DNA of 64,000 nt from Lachnospiraceae bacterium (lineage in GTDB: Bacteria > Bacillota > Clostridia > Lachnospirales > Lachnospiraceae), in contig WRBB01000006.1 of NCBI GenBank assembly GCA_009779895.1, positions 31,176 to 95,175 on the forward strand, in the 5' to 3' direction. Shown here in pieces: positions 9,436-18,807 of this stretch (position 1 is its first letter; every line of letters starts with the position of its first letter). Made by a program: the position numbers and the translations under genes. The notes under the pieces were generated by a model. The model worked only from the letters and a program-made list of their open reading frames with translations. It ran no database searches and had not been told where the DNA came from.

Positions 9436-11199
9436 TTAAAATATCTCCTCCAATAAAGCATCGGTTTTTTTCGTATACTTTTGAATAATACGATATGCCG
9501 TTTCTTCATCCAATTTACCTGTCATACTAGGTGTTTCAAAAAACCGTTTTGGCAATTTCACCGCTTTTTGATTAAAGCCCATGGCTTTTTTTACTTGTAA
9601 TTTTGCTTGGAAAATCCGTTTTCCAATCTTGGTCAAATCTTCATCGGTCAATTCCCAACCAATTGCATTTAAAGCATCTAAAATCGTTTCTCTATCATAT
9701 ACCTTACGGGCAAACAAGCACATGACTAAAGAGTTAGTCATGCAACGCTCATATTCTTCTTCATAAAGCATATCAATGAGCTTATCTTCATCAAATTCTT
9801 TCATACTTTGATCATAACTATAACCACCATTATCCAAATGACTATGCCGCACACCAACAGCCGAACCAACCAAAGAACCATATCCTGTATGATATCCAGC
9901 CATTTCATTGCCTGCAATCTGCATCGCAAACTCTTCTCCACCATATTTTGCAGCCGCATAACGGGTACCTTTTCCCAAATCTTTATAAAACTGATTTGTA
10001 CCCAAGGACATATGCTTAATCGCCTCCGCATAATTTTCTACTTGACCAAATTTTAGGTCTACTATTGTCTCTTCTGTGGTAATAAAACCCTTATCCAAGG
10101 CCTCTGTTACCCAACCTAGACACACACCTGCACTCATGGCATCCAAACCGTATTCTTCTACTTCATTGATTAATGTAAGTATGGAATCCGTATCATCCAC
10201 ACCAATAAACGTGCCCAATGCAAAAATAAGCTCATAATCATAAGGTACACTAATGGCCTCATACTCATGACCTTTATCAAATTCACGACGATACATACCT
10301 ATATGAATACAACCAACAGGGCAACCGGTACAAGCCACCTTACGAACCAAATTTTTCTCAGCAAAAGAATCACCACAAATTTTATCTGCTGCCTCAAAAC
10401 TTGCTGCCTGTAAATTATAACTAGGCAAACCACCCGCCTTATTCAATGGCAATACATTGATTGGCGTACCTGCATCATGGTATTTTGCCATCATATCAGT
10501 GGTTGTACATTTCTTGTATATTTGCTGGTAAGCTTTAAAATACTTTTTCTGATTCATAACCGGCAAAGAACGATTGCCAAAAACAGAAATCGCCTTTATG
10601 TTTTTGCTTCCCAAACAAGCACCCAAACCAAGACGTCCAAAATGACGGTAACTATCTACACAAACGCAAGCAAACGCTACTTCGTTTTCTCCGGCTTGCC
10701 CAATTCGAATAATGGAACGTTTTCCTGCCGAACGCCCCTCATGCATCACACGATCACGAACGTGACGACCCACTTCGCCTATGGGTAACCCCCACATGGC
10801 ACGCGCATCTATAATTTCCGCATTGTGATCCGTAATACTCAAAAAACTTTGCTTTTTTGCTTTGCCTGTAATCACAATCGCGTCAAAACCCGCCATCAAC
10901 AATGTCATCGCCAAACGACCACCCGCATAAGATTCTCCCAATTCTCCGGTCAAAGGAGAAACAAACATCGCTACCGTTTTGGTTAATACCGGAAAGATAT
11001 AAGCACCGGCTCCAATGGCAAAAATCACCGGTTGCTCCGGTGCCAAAGGTGGTAAGTCGGAACGATAATTTTCCTGCAATAGTTTTGTTGCAATCCCAAC
11101 GCCACCCAGATAAAGCATCAAATCTTCACGTTCCTCTATTTCTAACTTTCCATTTTCCAAATCAACATTTAATACACGGATAAATTTCTCATTTAACAT
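9436..11199 (-). CDS. aor: Aldehyde:ferredoxin oxidoreductase (tungsten-type AOR)
   Basis: It interconverts aldehydes and carboxylates using ferredoxin electrons, with a tungstopterin and one [4Fe-4S] cluster. I start it at the ATG ending at 11199, nine bases after AGGAGG (11209-11214), rather than an in-frame TTG six codons upstream; this gives 587 residues. The N-terminal AFOR domain is followed by the cluster motif CTGCPVGC, with a distal cysteine in the C-terminal domain (SLVMCLFARK). The motif EYGLDAMSAGVCLGW fits the pterin-contact region. The gene overlaps the upstream ferredoxin-like gene by 11 bp, which suggests an AorA/AorB-like pair. Confidence 0.92.
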   Translation of the reverse strand: MLNEKFIRVLNVDLENGKLEIEEREDLMLYLGGVGIATKLLQENYRSDLPPLAPEQPVIFAIGAGAYIFPVLTKTVAMFVSPLTGELGESYAGGRLAMTLLMAGFDAIVITGKAKKQSFLSITDHNAEIIDARAMWGLPIGEVGRHVRDRVMHEGRSAGKRSIIRIGQAGENEVAFACVCVDSYRHFGRLGLGACLGSKNIKAISVFGNRSLPVMNQKKYFKAYQQIYKKCTTTDMMAKYHDAGTPINVLPLNKAGGLPSYNLQAASFEAADKICGDSFAEKNLVRKVACTGCPVGCIHIGMYRREFDKGHEYEAISVPYDYELIFALGTFIGVDDTDSILTLINEVEEYGLDAMSAGVCLGWVTEALDKGFITTEETIVDLKFGQVENYAEAIKHMSLGTNQFYKDLGKGTRYAAAKYGGEEFAMQIAGNEMAGYHTGYGSLVGSAVGVRHSHLDNGGYSYDQSMKEFDEDKLIDMLYEEEYERCMTNSLVMCLFARKVYDRETILDALNAIGWELTDEDLTKIGKRIFQAKLQVKKAMGFNQKAVKLPKRFFETPSMTGKLDEETAYRIIQKYTKKTDALLEEIF

Positions 11200-11617
11200 C
11201 GTCTGATACCTCCTCAACCTCTATCATTTGCAAACAATCATGGGGACAAAAACGAGCACAAGTCCCACAATGACGACAAATAATAGGCTTAGCAGTATCT
11301 TCATCAAAGTTAACCGCTCGTACAATACAAGCAGGCTGGCATAAACGGCATCCAATACATTTTTTTTGATTTAATACCACACCCCCGCCTTTTCGTTTGG
11401 TCAAGGCGTTTGTCGGACAGACTTCCATACAAGCAGGCTCCACACAACCCAAGCAAACCACTGAAATAAAACGACTGGTCATACCACCTGTTGTACGAAT
11501 CTTAATTGAACTTTTGATAAGCGAATGATCTTTTTCATTGATAACAGAACAGACACTCATACAAGTAAAACATCCCAAGCATTTATTCATCTCCTTTGAT
11601 CGTAATACCTTTGCCAT
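11189..11617 (-). CDS. Polyferredoxin-like 4Fe-4S protein, electron partner of AOR
   Basis: This 142-residue protein has four cysteine blocks: CLGCFTCMSVC, CLGCVEPACMEVC, CIGCRLCQPAC and CRHCGTCARFC. That is sixteen cysteines, enough for four [4Fe-4S] clusters, as in HycB/DmsB-type electron-transfer subunits. I place the start at the ATG ending at 11617, preceded by AAGGAGGAG; an upstream in-frame extension lies across the promoter and is not needed. It is the first gene of the AOR operon and is likely to relay electrons between AOR and a soluble ferredoxin. Confidence 0.9.
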   Translation of the reverse strand: MAKVLRSKEMNKCLGCFTCMSVCSVINEKDHSLIKSSIKIRTTGGMTSRFISVVCLGCVEPACMEVCPTNALTKRKGGGVVLNQKKCIGCRLCQPACIVRAVNFDEDTAKPIICRHCGTCARFCPHDCLQMIEVEEVSDDVK

Positions 11618-11662
11618 AAACTCCTCCTTGAAAAATAGATACCATGGATTACACACGAGTTC

Positions 11663-11691
11663 ATTGTACCACATCGTTAATAATTTGACAA
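11663..11691 (-). promoter_or_regulatory. Promoter of the ferredoxin-AOR-moaD operon
   Basis: Read on the minus strand: TTGTCA (11691-11686), a 17-bp spacer, TACAAT (11668-11663), 46 bp before the ferredoxin-like start codon. It gives the three AOR genes their own transcription start within the long minus-strand gene run. Confidence 0.65.
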
Positions 11692-11696
11692 TGTTT

Positions 11697-12431
11697 TCAT
11701 TCAATCTCCCAATTAAAGAAATCATGAGGCCCATAAAAGATCCGATATACCTCTCCATCTTCTTGATTGATTAAGGTTACCCTTGTAGTTGCATCTGCAT
11801 CTGCCCCTAAATAAAATTGATAAATCGGCGCCGTATAACCTAAAATTACAATTCCCATAATATCAAGAAACGTATTTTGCTCTGTTTCAAATAAGTTAAC
11901 CGTAGTCACAATTTCAATCTCACTAAAGTCTTCGTTGTAATTCAATTCCGCAATAAAAGGATAATGCTCACCCAACATCATTGCAATCAATCCCTCTACC
12001 TGCTCTCTTTGCTGCTCTAAAAACAAAACCCGAATCTCTGCTGACATAACATAAGTAATCGTGCCGTCCTCATTTACAATAACTTCCAAGCCGGGAAATT
12101 GTTCTATCATGGCCGCCCGCTCTTCGTCACTAAACTCCTCGAAATAACCGGCAGGCAAAACAACCGTAAAGGTATCGCTTTCCTCCTCTTCTTCCTCTAA
12201 GTCAGAGTCTTCTTCATCCTCTTCAAAAATAGACACAATCTCCAAAGGTGCAACAAAATCCTCAGTTGCAGTCGGTCCGACAACCTGAATCACGATTTCA
12301 GGCTCTGGCACCGACCCTTGGTTTGCACTACGATTTCCAATGACACGAATCCCATTAATCACGGCTACCACAATTAAAACAACCAGTATACAAGATAATG
12401 CAATGTATACAATCTTTTTTTTCTTTGCCAT
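11697..12431 (-). CDS. Hypothetical membrane-anchored acidic protein
   Basis: I do not recognise this 244-residue protein. It has a lysine-rich N-terminus, one membrane helix (about 7-28) with no cysteine lipobox, then an acidic low-complexity linker (about 68-86, almost all Glu/Asp/Ser). A folded extracytoplasmic domain of about 150 residues follows, with alternating beta-like segments and no cysteines. The pattern suggests an exported, membrane-tethered domain of unknown role. The start is backed by AGGAG. It lies 48 bp after the YitT gene and immediately upstream of the AOR promoter. Confidence 0.7.
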   Translation of the reverse strand: MAKKKKIVYIALSCILVVLIVVAVINGIRVIGNRSANQGSVPEPEIVIQVVGPTATEDFVAPLEIVSIFEEDEEDSDLEEEEEESDTFTVVLPAGYFEEFSDEERAAMIEQFPGLEVIVNEDGTITYVMSAEIRVLFLEQQREQVEGLIAMMLGEHYPFIAELNYNEDFSEIEIVTTVNLFETEQNTFLDIMGIVILGYTAPIYQFYLGADADATTRVTLINQEDGEVYRIFYGPHDFFNWEIE

Positions 12432-12479
12432 AAAACTCCTACGCTTTCCTATCTATTTCAATAAACCAATCCATATCCA

Positions 12480-13340
12480 TCATTCCTCTTTAAAGCCTAA
12501 GCCAACCACCTCGCTAGACTCCATAATCACAGTAAAAGATGCCGGATCAGCCTTTTTTACCACTTTTTTTATCTGATACATCTGCCGACTATTGCAAGCA
12601 CAAAGGACAATATCTTTGTCAATACCGGTATAACTACCTTTGCCTTTGATTAAAGTAGAACCACGTCCCGCCGATTCATTGATGATTTTAGCAATCCGAT
12701 TGCCATCGTCTGTCACAATTAGAGTTACTTTGCCTAAATCCAAACCATACATAATCTTATCAATAATCGTGGTCACCACAAAAGAAATCAACAAACCATA
12801 AATGGTTCCGTCGATATCATTGTAAACCCAAGAACCAATCAAAATCACCAATACATCCAATATCAAAATGATTTTACCCAAAGACAGGTGAGGCTTGCGG
12901 GTTCGTATGGCCAGAGAAATAAAATCTACCCCGGCACTCGAAGAACCATTCATAAAAATAATGGCATATCCAAAACCTGCAAATGCGGCGGTACAAAGTG
13001 CCGCCAACATTCTATCCCCTGTATAAACCGGAAACAAAGGTGCTACATAATCAATGATCAAGGATGTAATCAGCAACGTCTGTGCAGAACGAAAAAAGAA
13101 TCGCTTGCCCAAAGACTTATAACAGGCAATCACAATCGGAAGATTTAAAATCAAAATTACCCAACCAATCGGTAAATCAAAAAGTTGATAAGCCATCAAA
13201 GCAATCCCCGTCACCCCCGCTACGGGAAAAACTGCATTGGCGGCAAAATTATAGATACCAATGGCAACCAATGTTCCTGCCACCACATCAATCATTAAAT
13301 TATATCCAAATTTTTTCCAAGTAATATCAAGTTCTTTCAT
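12480..13340 (-). CDS. YitT family membrane protein (DUF161 + DUF2179)
   Basis: At 286 residues it has five predicted membrane helices over about 12-200 (the YitT/DUF161 part, with the typical GSSAGVDFISLAIR segment). A cytosolic ferredoxin-like DUF2179 domain follows at about 215-280 (GRGSTLIKGKGSYTGIDKDIVLCACNSRQ). The family is widespread in Firmicutes with no firm biochemical role. It lies 5 bp after nudC in the same transcript. Confidence 0.9.
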   Translation of the reverse strand: MKELDITWKKFGYNLMIDVVAGTLVAIGIYNFAANAVFPVAGVTGIALMAYQLFDLPIGWVILILNLPIVIACYKSLGKRFFFRSAQTLLITSLIIDYVAPLFPVYTGDRMLAALCTAAFAGFGYAIIFMNGSSSAGVDFISLAIRTRKPHLSLGKIILILDVLVILIGSWVYNDIDGTIYGLLISFVVTTIIDKIMYGLDLGKVTLIVTDDGNRIAKIINESAGRGSTLIKGKGSYTGIDKDIVLCACNSRQMYQIKKVVKKADPASFTVIMESSEVVGLGFKEE

Positions 13341-13345
13341 GCCGG

Positions 13346-14185
13346 TTACACCCTTGCTTCTTTAAACGCTATAATCATCTCATTGGTTAGGCTATCCTTT
13401 CGTGGTTTCACAGGAATCTCTTCTCGCTCAAACCAACCTGCAAATGCCAACTCCTTTTCATCTAAGCAAATCTCTTCCTCTTTATCAACCACATCACAGT
13501 AAAATCCCATCAAAAGGGTATCGCTATAAGACCAAGGCTGACTCTTATAATATCGCACATTTGTTACATGCAAACCAACCTCTTCTAATACCTCTCGTTT
13601 CACTGCATCTTCCAGAGGTTCCCCAATTTCTACAAAGCCTGCCAATAAGGCATAACGGCTCAAAGGACGATTGGCATATTTAGAAAGCAAAATTCGATTC
13701 TCATTGCAAACACCAATAATCACAGCAGGATTAATGCGAGGATATTCTACCTGGCCGCATCCCTTACAAAAGAGCATACGCTCCTTTTCATCCTGCTGCA
13801 GAGGTTCCCCACAACAACCACAGTACCTCCGCTTTTTATACCAATTATAGAGCTGGTAACCCGTAATACCAGCAAAAGCGGTATACATAGGCAAAGCAAG
13901 TCTAAAAATCTCCGTATTCTCCATTTGAAAAGCTGAAATTCTCTCTAAATTGACTTCTCGAACCAAATAATATCTCGTATCATCAATCGCAAATAAATAA
14001 ATATAATCTTCGTAAATATCCTCATTCAAACGTTGTAAATCTTTGAATTTAGGAAACGCTATCCCTTGTGAGCTATTCTTCACAAGGGATAGGTTGTTTT
14101 CATAATATAGCGCAACACTCTCCGAATCCGGTGGTATCGGCCGATACGCATTGTCAAAACAATGAGGGGAAATATCCTGAATCAT
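13346..14185 (-). CDS. nudC: NAD(+) diphosphatase / NADH pyrophosphatase
   Basis: This Nudix hydrolase cleaves NAD(H) to NMN(H) and AMP and can remove NAD caps from RNA. It has 279 residues. A four-cysteine zinc ribbon (CGCCGEPL...LFCKGCG) precedes the Nudix box GFVEIGEPLEDAVKREVLEEVGL, which has all the metal-binding glutamates. The NudC hallmark SQPWSYSDTLLMGF follows it. It overlaps lspA by 4 bp (ATGA). Confidence 0.93.
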   Translation of the reverse strand: MIQDISPHCFDNAYRPIPPDSESVALYYENNLSLVKNSSQGIAFPKFKDLQRLNEDIYEDYIYLFAIDDTRYYLVREVNLERISAFQMENTEIFRLALPMYTAFAGITGYQLYNWYKKRRYCGCCGEPLQQDEKERMLFCKGCGQVEYPRINPAVIIGVCNENRILLSKYANRPLSRYALLAGFVEIGEPLEDAVKREVLEEVGLHVTNVRYYKSQPWSYSDTLLMGFYCDVVDKEEEICLDEKELAFAGWFEREEIPVKPRKDSLTNEMIIAFKEARV

Positions 14186-14667
14186 ACTTCTTTTCCTTTT
14201 TTTCTTCCGAGTATCAAGTTCGCAAAAAGCATAATAAAAGAACCGGTCAAAATCATAAAATCAGCAAGATTAAAGGTAATACTGCTCCACTTTTCTGACT
14301 TGCTTTCAAAACCAATATAATCAATCACATAACCACGTAAACAACGATCAAACGTATTGCTCAAAGCACCTGCTGTCAGCAAGGTCAACGCCAATTTTTG
14401 TATGGGACGCCCACTGCGTAATAAAGTAAACATAAACTGCAATCCCACAAATCCTGTGGCTACAAGAGAAAGCTTTTTTACCAGTTCCGGTTTGTCCTCT
14501 ATTTTATTAAATGGCAAACCTTTATTGTGTACTCTACGAAGTTTCACCTTATCATTTAATATGCTTATTTCTTTGTCTTTTTCAAGGCCGGATTCCACAA
14601 TGGTTTTGATACCAATATCCGTCACTGCCAAAGCAATCATAAGAGATAGAAAAACAAGTATACTCAT
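14182..14667 (-). CDS. lspA: Lipoprotein signal peptidase (signal peptidase II)
   Basis: It cuts the signal peptide of prolipoproteins after lipidation. It has 161 residues and four membrane helices. The catalytic aspartates lie in NTFDRCLRGYVIDYI and in FNLADFMI, both in the usual places. Lipoprotein substrates are encoded in this same window: the solute-binding proteins at 26928, 40453 and 60652. It overlaps nudC by 4 bp and lies 2 bp after the zinc-ribbon gene. Confidence 0.93.
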   Translation of the reverse strand: MSILVFLSLMIALAVTDIGIKTIVESGLEKDKEISILNDKVKLRRVHNKGLPFNKIEDKPELVKKLSLVATGFVGLQFMFTLLRSGRPIQKLALTLLTAGALSNTFDRCLRGYVIDYIGFESKSEKWSSITFNLADFMILTGSFIMLFANLILGRKKGKEV

Positions 14668-14669
14668 AA

Positions 14670-15158
14670 CTATTCTTCCACATCTTCTTCTATTTTTTCT
14701 TCTGCTTCTGCAACACCTTCTGTTTCCGTCGCTTCTGTCTCTTCATTTCCACAATCACAGTCTTTTACTTCACAGTCACAATCTTCCGCTACAGAGGGTT
14801 CCGGTTGCTTTGCACCACAAGATGGACAAAAAGACATGTCCTTTGTCACTTGCTTGTCACACGCCGGACAGTGCAATTCACCTTTGATTTTTTGAATTTT
14901 TTCCAAAGCCTCGTCAATCGCTTCTTCACGACCTTTAATTGCCTCACACAACTCCTTGGCTTTTTCATCGGTAATTTTGCCACTTAAAAAGTCTTGATAA
15001 ATGGTTCTACCAAGGCTTTCCATATCATGGTCATTTCCACGCTCCAGATTGCGAATTTGGTTTTTCAACTTTTGAACATCCAAAGACTTACCGGCCATGC
15101 TACTCACACTTTCAAATGTTTCATTAATCCTTTTTCCTAAATCATCAAAGTTAATCAT
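14670..15158 (-). CDS. Zinc-ribbon protein with coiled-coil head and Cys/Glu-rich tail
   Basis: At 162 residues it has an N-terminal helical region (about 1-85, coiled-coil-like) and a central zinc ribbon CPACDKQVTKDMSFCPSCG. A tail with two CDC motifs (EDCDCEVKDCDCG) then runs into a stretch of glutamates. Clostridial proteins with this helical-plus-ribbon build are common and uncharacterised. The CDC-rich tail looks like an extra metal-binding element. It has its own promoter and a leader hairpin upstream and heads the lspA-nudC-yitT transcript. Confidence 0.75.
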   Translation of the reverse strand: MINFDDLGKRINETFESVSSMAGKSLDVQKLKNQIRNLERGNDHDMESLGRTIYQDFLSGKITDEKAKELCEAIKGREEAIDEALEKIQKIKGELHCPACDKQVTKDMSFCPSCGAKQPEPSVAEDCDCEVKDCDCGNEETEATETEGVAEAEEKIEEDVEE

Positions 15159-15182
15159 CGTTATTTTCTCCTTTCGTGATTC

Positions 15183-15272
15183 ACCGGCAATTGCGTAACA
15201 GTATTTTGTTTGCTTTTTGCCGGTTTATAACTTCCTAGCTTTCATTATACTATATAAACAGATAATTTAAAA
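15183..15272 (-). promoter_or_regulatory. Promoter and leader hairpin of the zinc-ribbon/lspA transcript
   Basis: On the minus strand there is a weak TTTTAA (15272-15267), a 17-bp spacer and TATAAT (15249-15244). The leader then holds an 8-bp perfect inverted repeat, ACCGGCAA at 15183-15190 with TTGCCGGT at 15217-15224, separated by 26 bases. It is too far from a U-run to be a terminator and lies just before the ribosome site, so it may control translation or mRNA stability. Confidence 0.45.
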
Positions 15273-15306
15273 GCGTTTCTTTATATAGTAGGAAAATTTC
15301 CCGTTT

Positions 15307-16776
15307 CTACTTACCTGTCTCGTCTAAACGAGTTGGTGCTTGTCCACGCAATTGAATAATGGGTCCGCCACTCCCCTCGATATAATCCCTTGTAATCGTC
15401 ACCTGCCCAATGTTGGCATCTTTGGGAATCTCATACATAATATCCAACATAAATTCTTCAATAATCGCACGCAAACCACGTGCGCCTGTATCTTTTTTCA
15501 TCGCTTTTGTCGCAATTGCTTCTAATGCACTATCGTCAAATTCCAACTTCACTTCATCCAGTGCCAATAATTTTTGATACTGCTTTAAAATAGCATTTTT
15601 AGGCTCTCGCAATATCTGCACCAACATATCTTTATCCAAACCACTCAACGTAAAAACAATCGGCAAACGGCCAATGAACTCAGGTATCATACCAAAATTG
15701 CGCAAATCCTCAATGGTGACTTTCGAAAGAATACCCTTATCCTTATCATATTTATCTTTTAACTCTGCATTAAATCCCATAGAGGTTTTTTTTGATAAAC
15801 GCTCTTTGATGATTCCATCCAAATCCGGGAAAGCACCGCCGCAAATAAATAAAATATGCTTTGTATTAACCGTAGTCATAGGCACCATCGCATTTTTGCT
15901 ATTTGCACCAACAGGCACTTCCACCTCGCTGCCCTCCAACAATTTCAACAAACCCTGTTGCACCGATTCACCACTGACATCCCGTTGACTGGAACTGCGT
16001 TTTTTCGCAATTTTATCAATTTCATCAATGAAAATAATTCCCTGCTCCGCTCGCTCCACATCATTGTCCGCAGCCGCCAACAACTTAGAAACTACACTTT
16101 CAATATCATCTCCGATATAACCTGCCTCCGTCAAAGAAGTAGCATCGGTAATCGCCAAAGGTACATCCAACAAACGTGCAAGGGTACGAACCAAAAAAGT
16201 TTTTCCACTTCCCGTCGGCCCAATCATCAACATATTGGATTTTTCAATTTCAATATCATCCATGGTATCCGTCACCACTCGCTTGTAATGATTATAAACC
16301 GCAACCGACATCGCCTTTTTTGCATAATCCTGCCCCACCACATACGCATCTAAACTGGCTCGGATTTTATGGGGCGGTGGAATTTTCTTAATATCTAATT
16401 TCGCAAATTCTTTCGGCTTTTCTTCCGTTTTTTTCTTAATCCGTTGCTTTTTGGGCATACTCTTACCCAAGTCTTGCACATTCAAAAATTGTATCCCGGG
16501 GATATTCATCAATTTACTAAAATCAATGTTGCCACTGCGCATTGCATCAAAACTTCTTTGCATACAATCTTTGCAAACAGTCATGCTATTGGGCATATCT
16601 ACCATTTTGCCCGCCTTGCTTTCGGGGCGGTGACAAATCATACATACATGCTCATAACCATCATCGTCCTCTTGCGTATGCCCATTCTCCTTTTTTTCTT
16701 CCGAAACAGAATTTTCCTGCCCATCTTCTATTTCTGTCATCTCTCCATCTATGATTTTTTCGTCTTTTTCCGACAT
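15307..16776 (-). CDS. clpX: ATP-dependent protease ATP-binding subunit ClpX
   Basis: This AAA+ unfoldase feeds ClpP. It has 489 residues, longer than the usual 410-430. The extra length is an acidic N-terminal extension (about 1-40) and a basic linker after the zinc domain (about 105-130). Zinc ligands are C45, C48, C68 and C71. Walker A is GPTGSGKT at 186-193 and Walker B IIFIDEID. The ClpP-docking loop is MGF within KKTSMGFNAEL. clpP is not beside it. It follows ligA by 66 bp. Confidence 0.95.
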   Translation of the reverse strand: MSEKDEKIIDGEMTEIEDGQENSVSEEKKENGHTQEDDDGYEHVCMICHRPESKAGKMVDMPNSMTVCKDCMQRSFDAMRSGNIDFSKLMNIPGIQFLNVQDLGKSMPKKQRIKKKTEEKPKEFAKLDIKKIPPPHKIRASLDAYVVGQDYAKKAMSVAVYNHYKRVVTDTMDDIEIEKSNMLMIGPTGSGKTFLVRTLARLLDVPLAITDATSLTEAGYIGDDIESVVSKLLAAADNDVERAEQGIIFIDEIDKIAKKRSSSQRDVSGESVQQGLLKLLEGSEVEVPVGANSKNAMVPMTTVNTKHILFICGGAFPDLDGIIKERLSKKTSMGFNAELKDKYDKDKGILSKVTIEDLRNFGMIPEFIGRLPIVFTLSGLDKDMLVQILREPKNAILKQYQKLLALDEVKLEFDDSALEAIATKAMKKDTGARGLRAIIEEFMLDIMYEIPKDANIGQVTITRDYIEGSGGPIIQLRGQAPTRLDETGK

Positions 16777-16842
16777 ATATTTCCTCTTTCTACTACAATA
16801 ATAATGGATGGTGCTATGCTAAGATTTTTCCTACAAATCATA

Positions 16843-18807
16843 TCATACTTTGCCAAACATTTCTATAAAACCCGCTTCCGTAATAATAGGAACATTCAAT
16901 TCTTTGGCTTTTTTATTTTTTGATGAGGTAGAATGTACATCATTGTTAATCAGATAATCTGTCTTAAAAGATACAGAACCACTCACTTTACCGCCACGGC
17001 TTTCAATGAACTCCTTTGCCGCATTGCGGTTGGCAAACTGAGTCACATTGCCTGTAATCACAAAGATTTTACCTGCTAAATCTTGTTGCACTTCCTGCGT
17101 CTCATCCGGCAGCTCCACTTCATCCAATAAAGTCAAAAAGATATTTTTATTTTCCGGCACTGCAAAATAATCCACAAAAGCCTTTGCAATAACCGTACCA
17201 ATGGTAAACAATTGACTCAACTCTTCCTCTTTTGCCTTTAACAGTCGTTTTGGATCATTGGCATAAGCTTTACAAATCACCTTTGCAGTTGCCAAACCAA
17301 CATTTGGGATACCCAAAGCAAATATCAATTTTGGTAATGTGGTGGTCTTTGCCTGTTTTATACTTTGCATCAAATTAAAATAAGATTTTTCTCCGAAGCC
17401 CTCCATGCTTTTAATTTCCGCTGCATATCGCTGCAAACGAAAAATATCCGTCACATCTTTGATAAAACCTTTTTCCACAAATTTCTCCAAACTAGCCTCG
17501 GATAAACCCTCTATATTCATGGCATTTCGACTTACAAACAAGGCAAATAACTTTAAAGCCTTTGCCTGGCAGTTGGGATTAGGGCAATGTAATGTTTTTG
17601 TACCTAAATCCGTTTTAATTTCTGTCGGCGCATCACAAACCGGACAATACATTGGAATATCTTTCACACCACTACGTGTTATATTTTCAGCAATTTGCGG
17701 AATAATCATGTTTGCTTTATACACTTGGATTATATCCCCTATGCCCAATTCCAGTTCCTCTAAAATACTAATGTTGTGTACACTGGCCCGACTAACCGTA
17801 GTACCCTCCAATTCAACCGGATTAAAAATAGCAATGGGGTTAATCAAACCGGTTCTGGAAGGGCTCCACGCAATTTCAAGTAATGTGGTATCTTTGACTT
17901 CATCCGCCCATTTAAACGCAATGGAATCTCTGGGAAATTTATTGGTAGAACCCAAGGATTTCCCATAAGCAATATCATCATAAGTGAGAACCAAACCATC
18001 GGTAGGCAAATCAAAGGATTCAATAGACTTCGCAAAATCAGCCACCTGTGCTTCCAAGGTATCTGCCTGCACCAAATGATGTTCCACCACTTCAAAACCT
18101 TGCACCTCTAACCAATCCATTTGATATTTTCGGGAATTTTTCCAATCTTTGCCCTCTGCACGCACCAGATGAAATGCCCAAAAATGAACATGACGCTGCG
18201 CAGTGATTTCATTATTTAATTGACGTACCGACCCGCTGCAAAGATTACGTGGATTTTTATATTTCACCAAATCATCATCCATTTCTTCGTTCAGTTGATT
18301 AAAATCCTTGTAACCAATCACCGCCTCACCTCTCAAAACCAACTCACCTTGAAAAGGAATTTCTAAAGGTAAATTACGAAAGGTTCTAACATTATTTGTG
18401 ATAACCTCACCGATTTCTCCATTGCCTCTGGTCACACCTTTTTCCAATTTGCCGTTTCGATAGGTCAGTACCACTGTCAAACCATCCAATTTCCACGATA
18501 TTACCCCTATCTGCTCAGATAAAAATTCTACCAACTGCATAACATCCTTGGTCTTATCCAAGGACAACATCGGAGACTCATGTTCTTCCTTTGGCAACTC
18601 ACCCATCACTTCATAACCTACATTAATCGTAGGGCTAGATGCCAAAGTAGTGCCCAAAGCTTTTTCCAAAACCAACAGTTCATCATATAACTTATCATAT
18701 TCAAAATCACTCATCACAGAATGGTTCTCCTGCTCATAAGCTCGTCTTGCTACGTTTAACACCCGAACCAATTCATGCATTCGCTTTAACTGTTCTGTTT
18801 TTCCCAT
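16843..18807 (-). CDS. ligA: NAD-dependent DNA ligase
   Basis: It seals nicks in DNA replication and repair with NAD as cofactor. I choose the ATG ending at 18807, which overlaps the upstream stop as TGATG and sits behind GGGAGAGG, giving 654 residues. Features in order: NAD-binding Ia domain, adenylated K106 in KLDG, OB fold, zinc finger (CPVC...LHCPNPNC), helix-hairpin-helix region, and a C-terminal BRCT domain (about 580-654). Confidence 0.95.
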   Translation of the reverse strand: MGKTEQLKRMHELVRVLNVARRAYEQENHSVMSDFEYDKLYDELLVLEKALGTTLASSPTINVGYEVMGELPKEEHESPMLSLDKTKDVMQLVEFLSEQIGVISWKLDGLTVVLTYRNGKLEKGVTRGNGEIGEVITNNVRTFRNLPLEIPFQGELVLRGEAVIGYKDFNQLNEEMDDDLVKYKNPRNLCSGSVRQLNNEITAQRHVHFWAFHLVRAEGKDWKNSRKYQMDWLEVQGFEVVEHHLVQADTLEAQVADFAKSIESFDLPTDGLVLTYDDIAYGKSLGSTNKFPRDSIAFKWADEVKDTTLLEIAWSPSRTGLINPIAIFNPVELEGTTVSRASVHNISILEELELGIGDIIQVYKANMIIPQIAENITRSGVKDIPMYCPVCDAPTEIKTDLGTKTLHCPNPNCQAKALKLFALFVSRNAMNIEGLSEASLEKFVEKGFIKDVTDIFRLQRYAAEIKSMEGFGEKSYFNLMQSIKQAKTTTLPKLIFALGIPNVGLATAKVICKAYANDPKRLLKAKEEELSQLFTIGTVIAKAFVDYFAVPENKNIFLTLLDEVELPDETQEVQQDLAGKIFVITGNVTQFANRNAAKEFIESRGGKVSGSVSFKTDYLINNDVHSTSSKNKKAKELNVPIITEAGFIEMFGKV

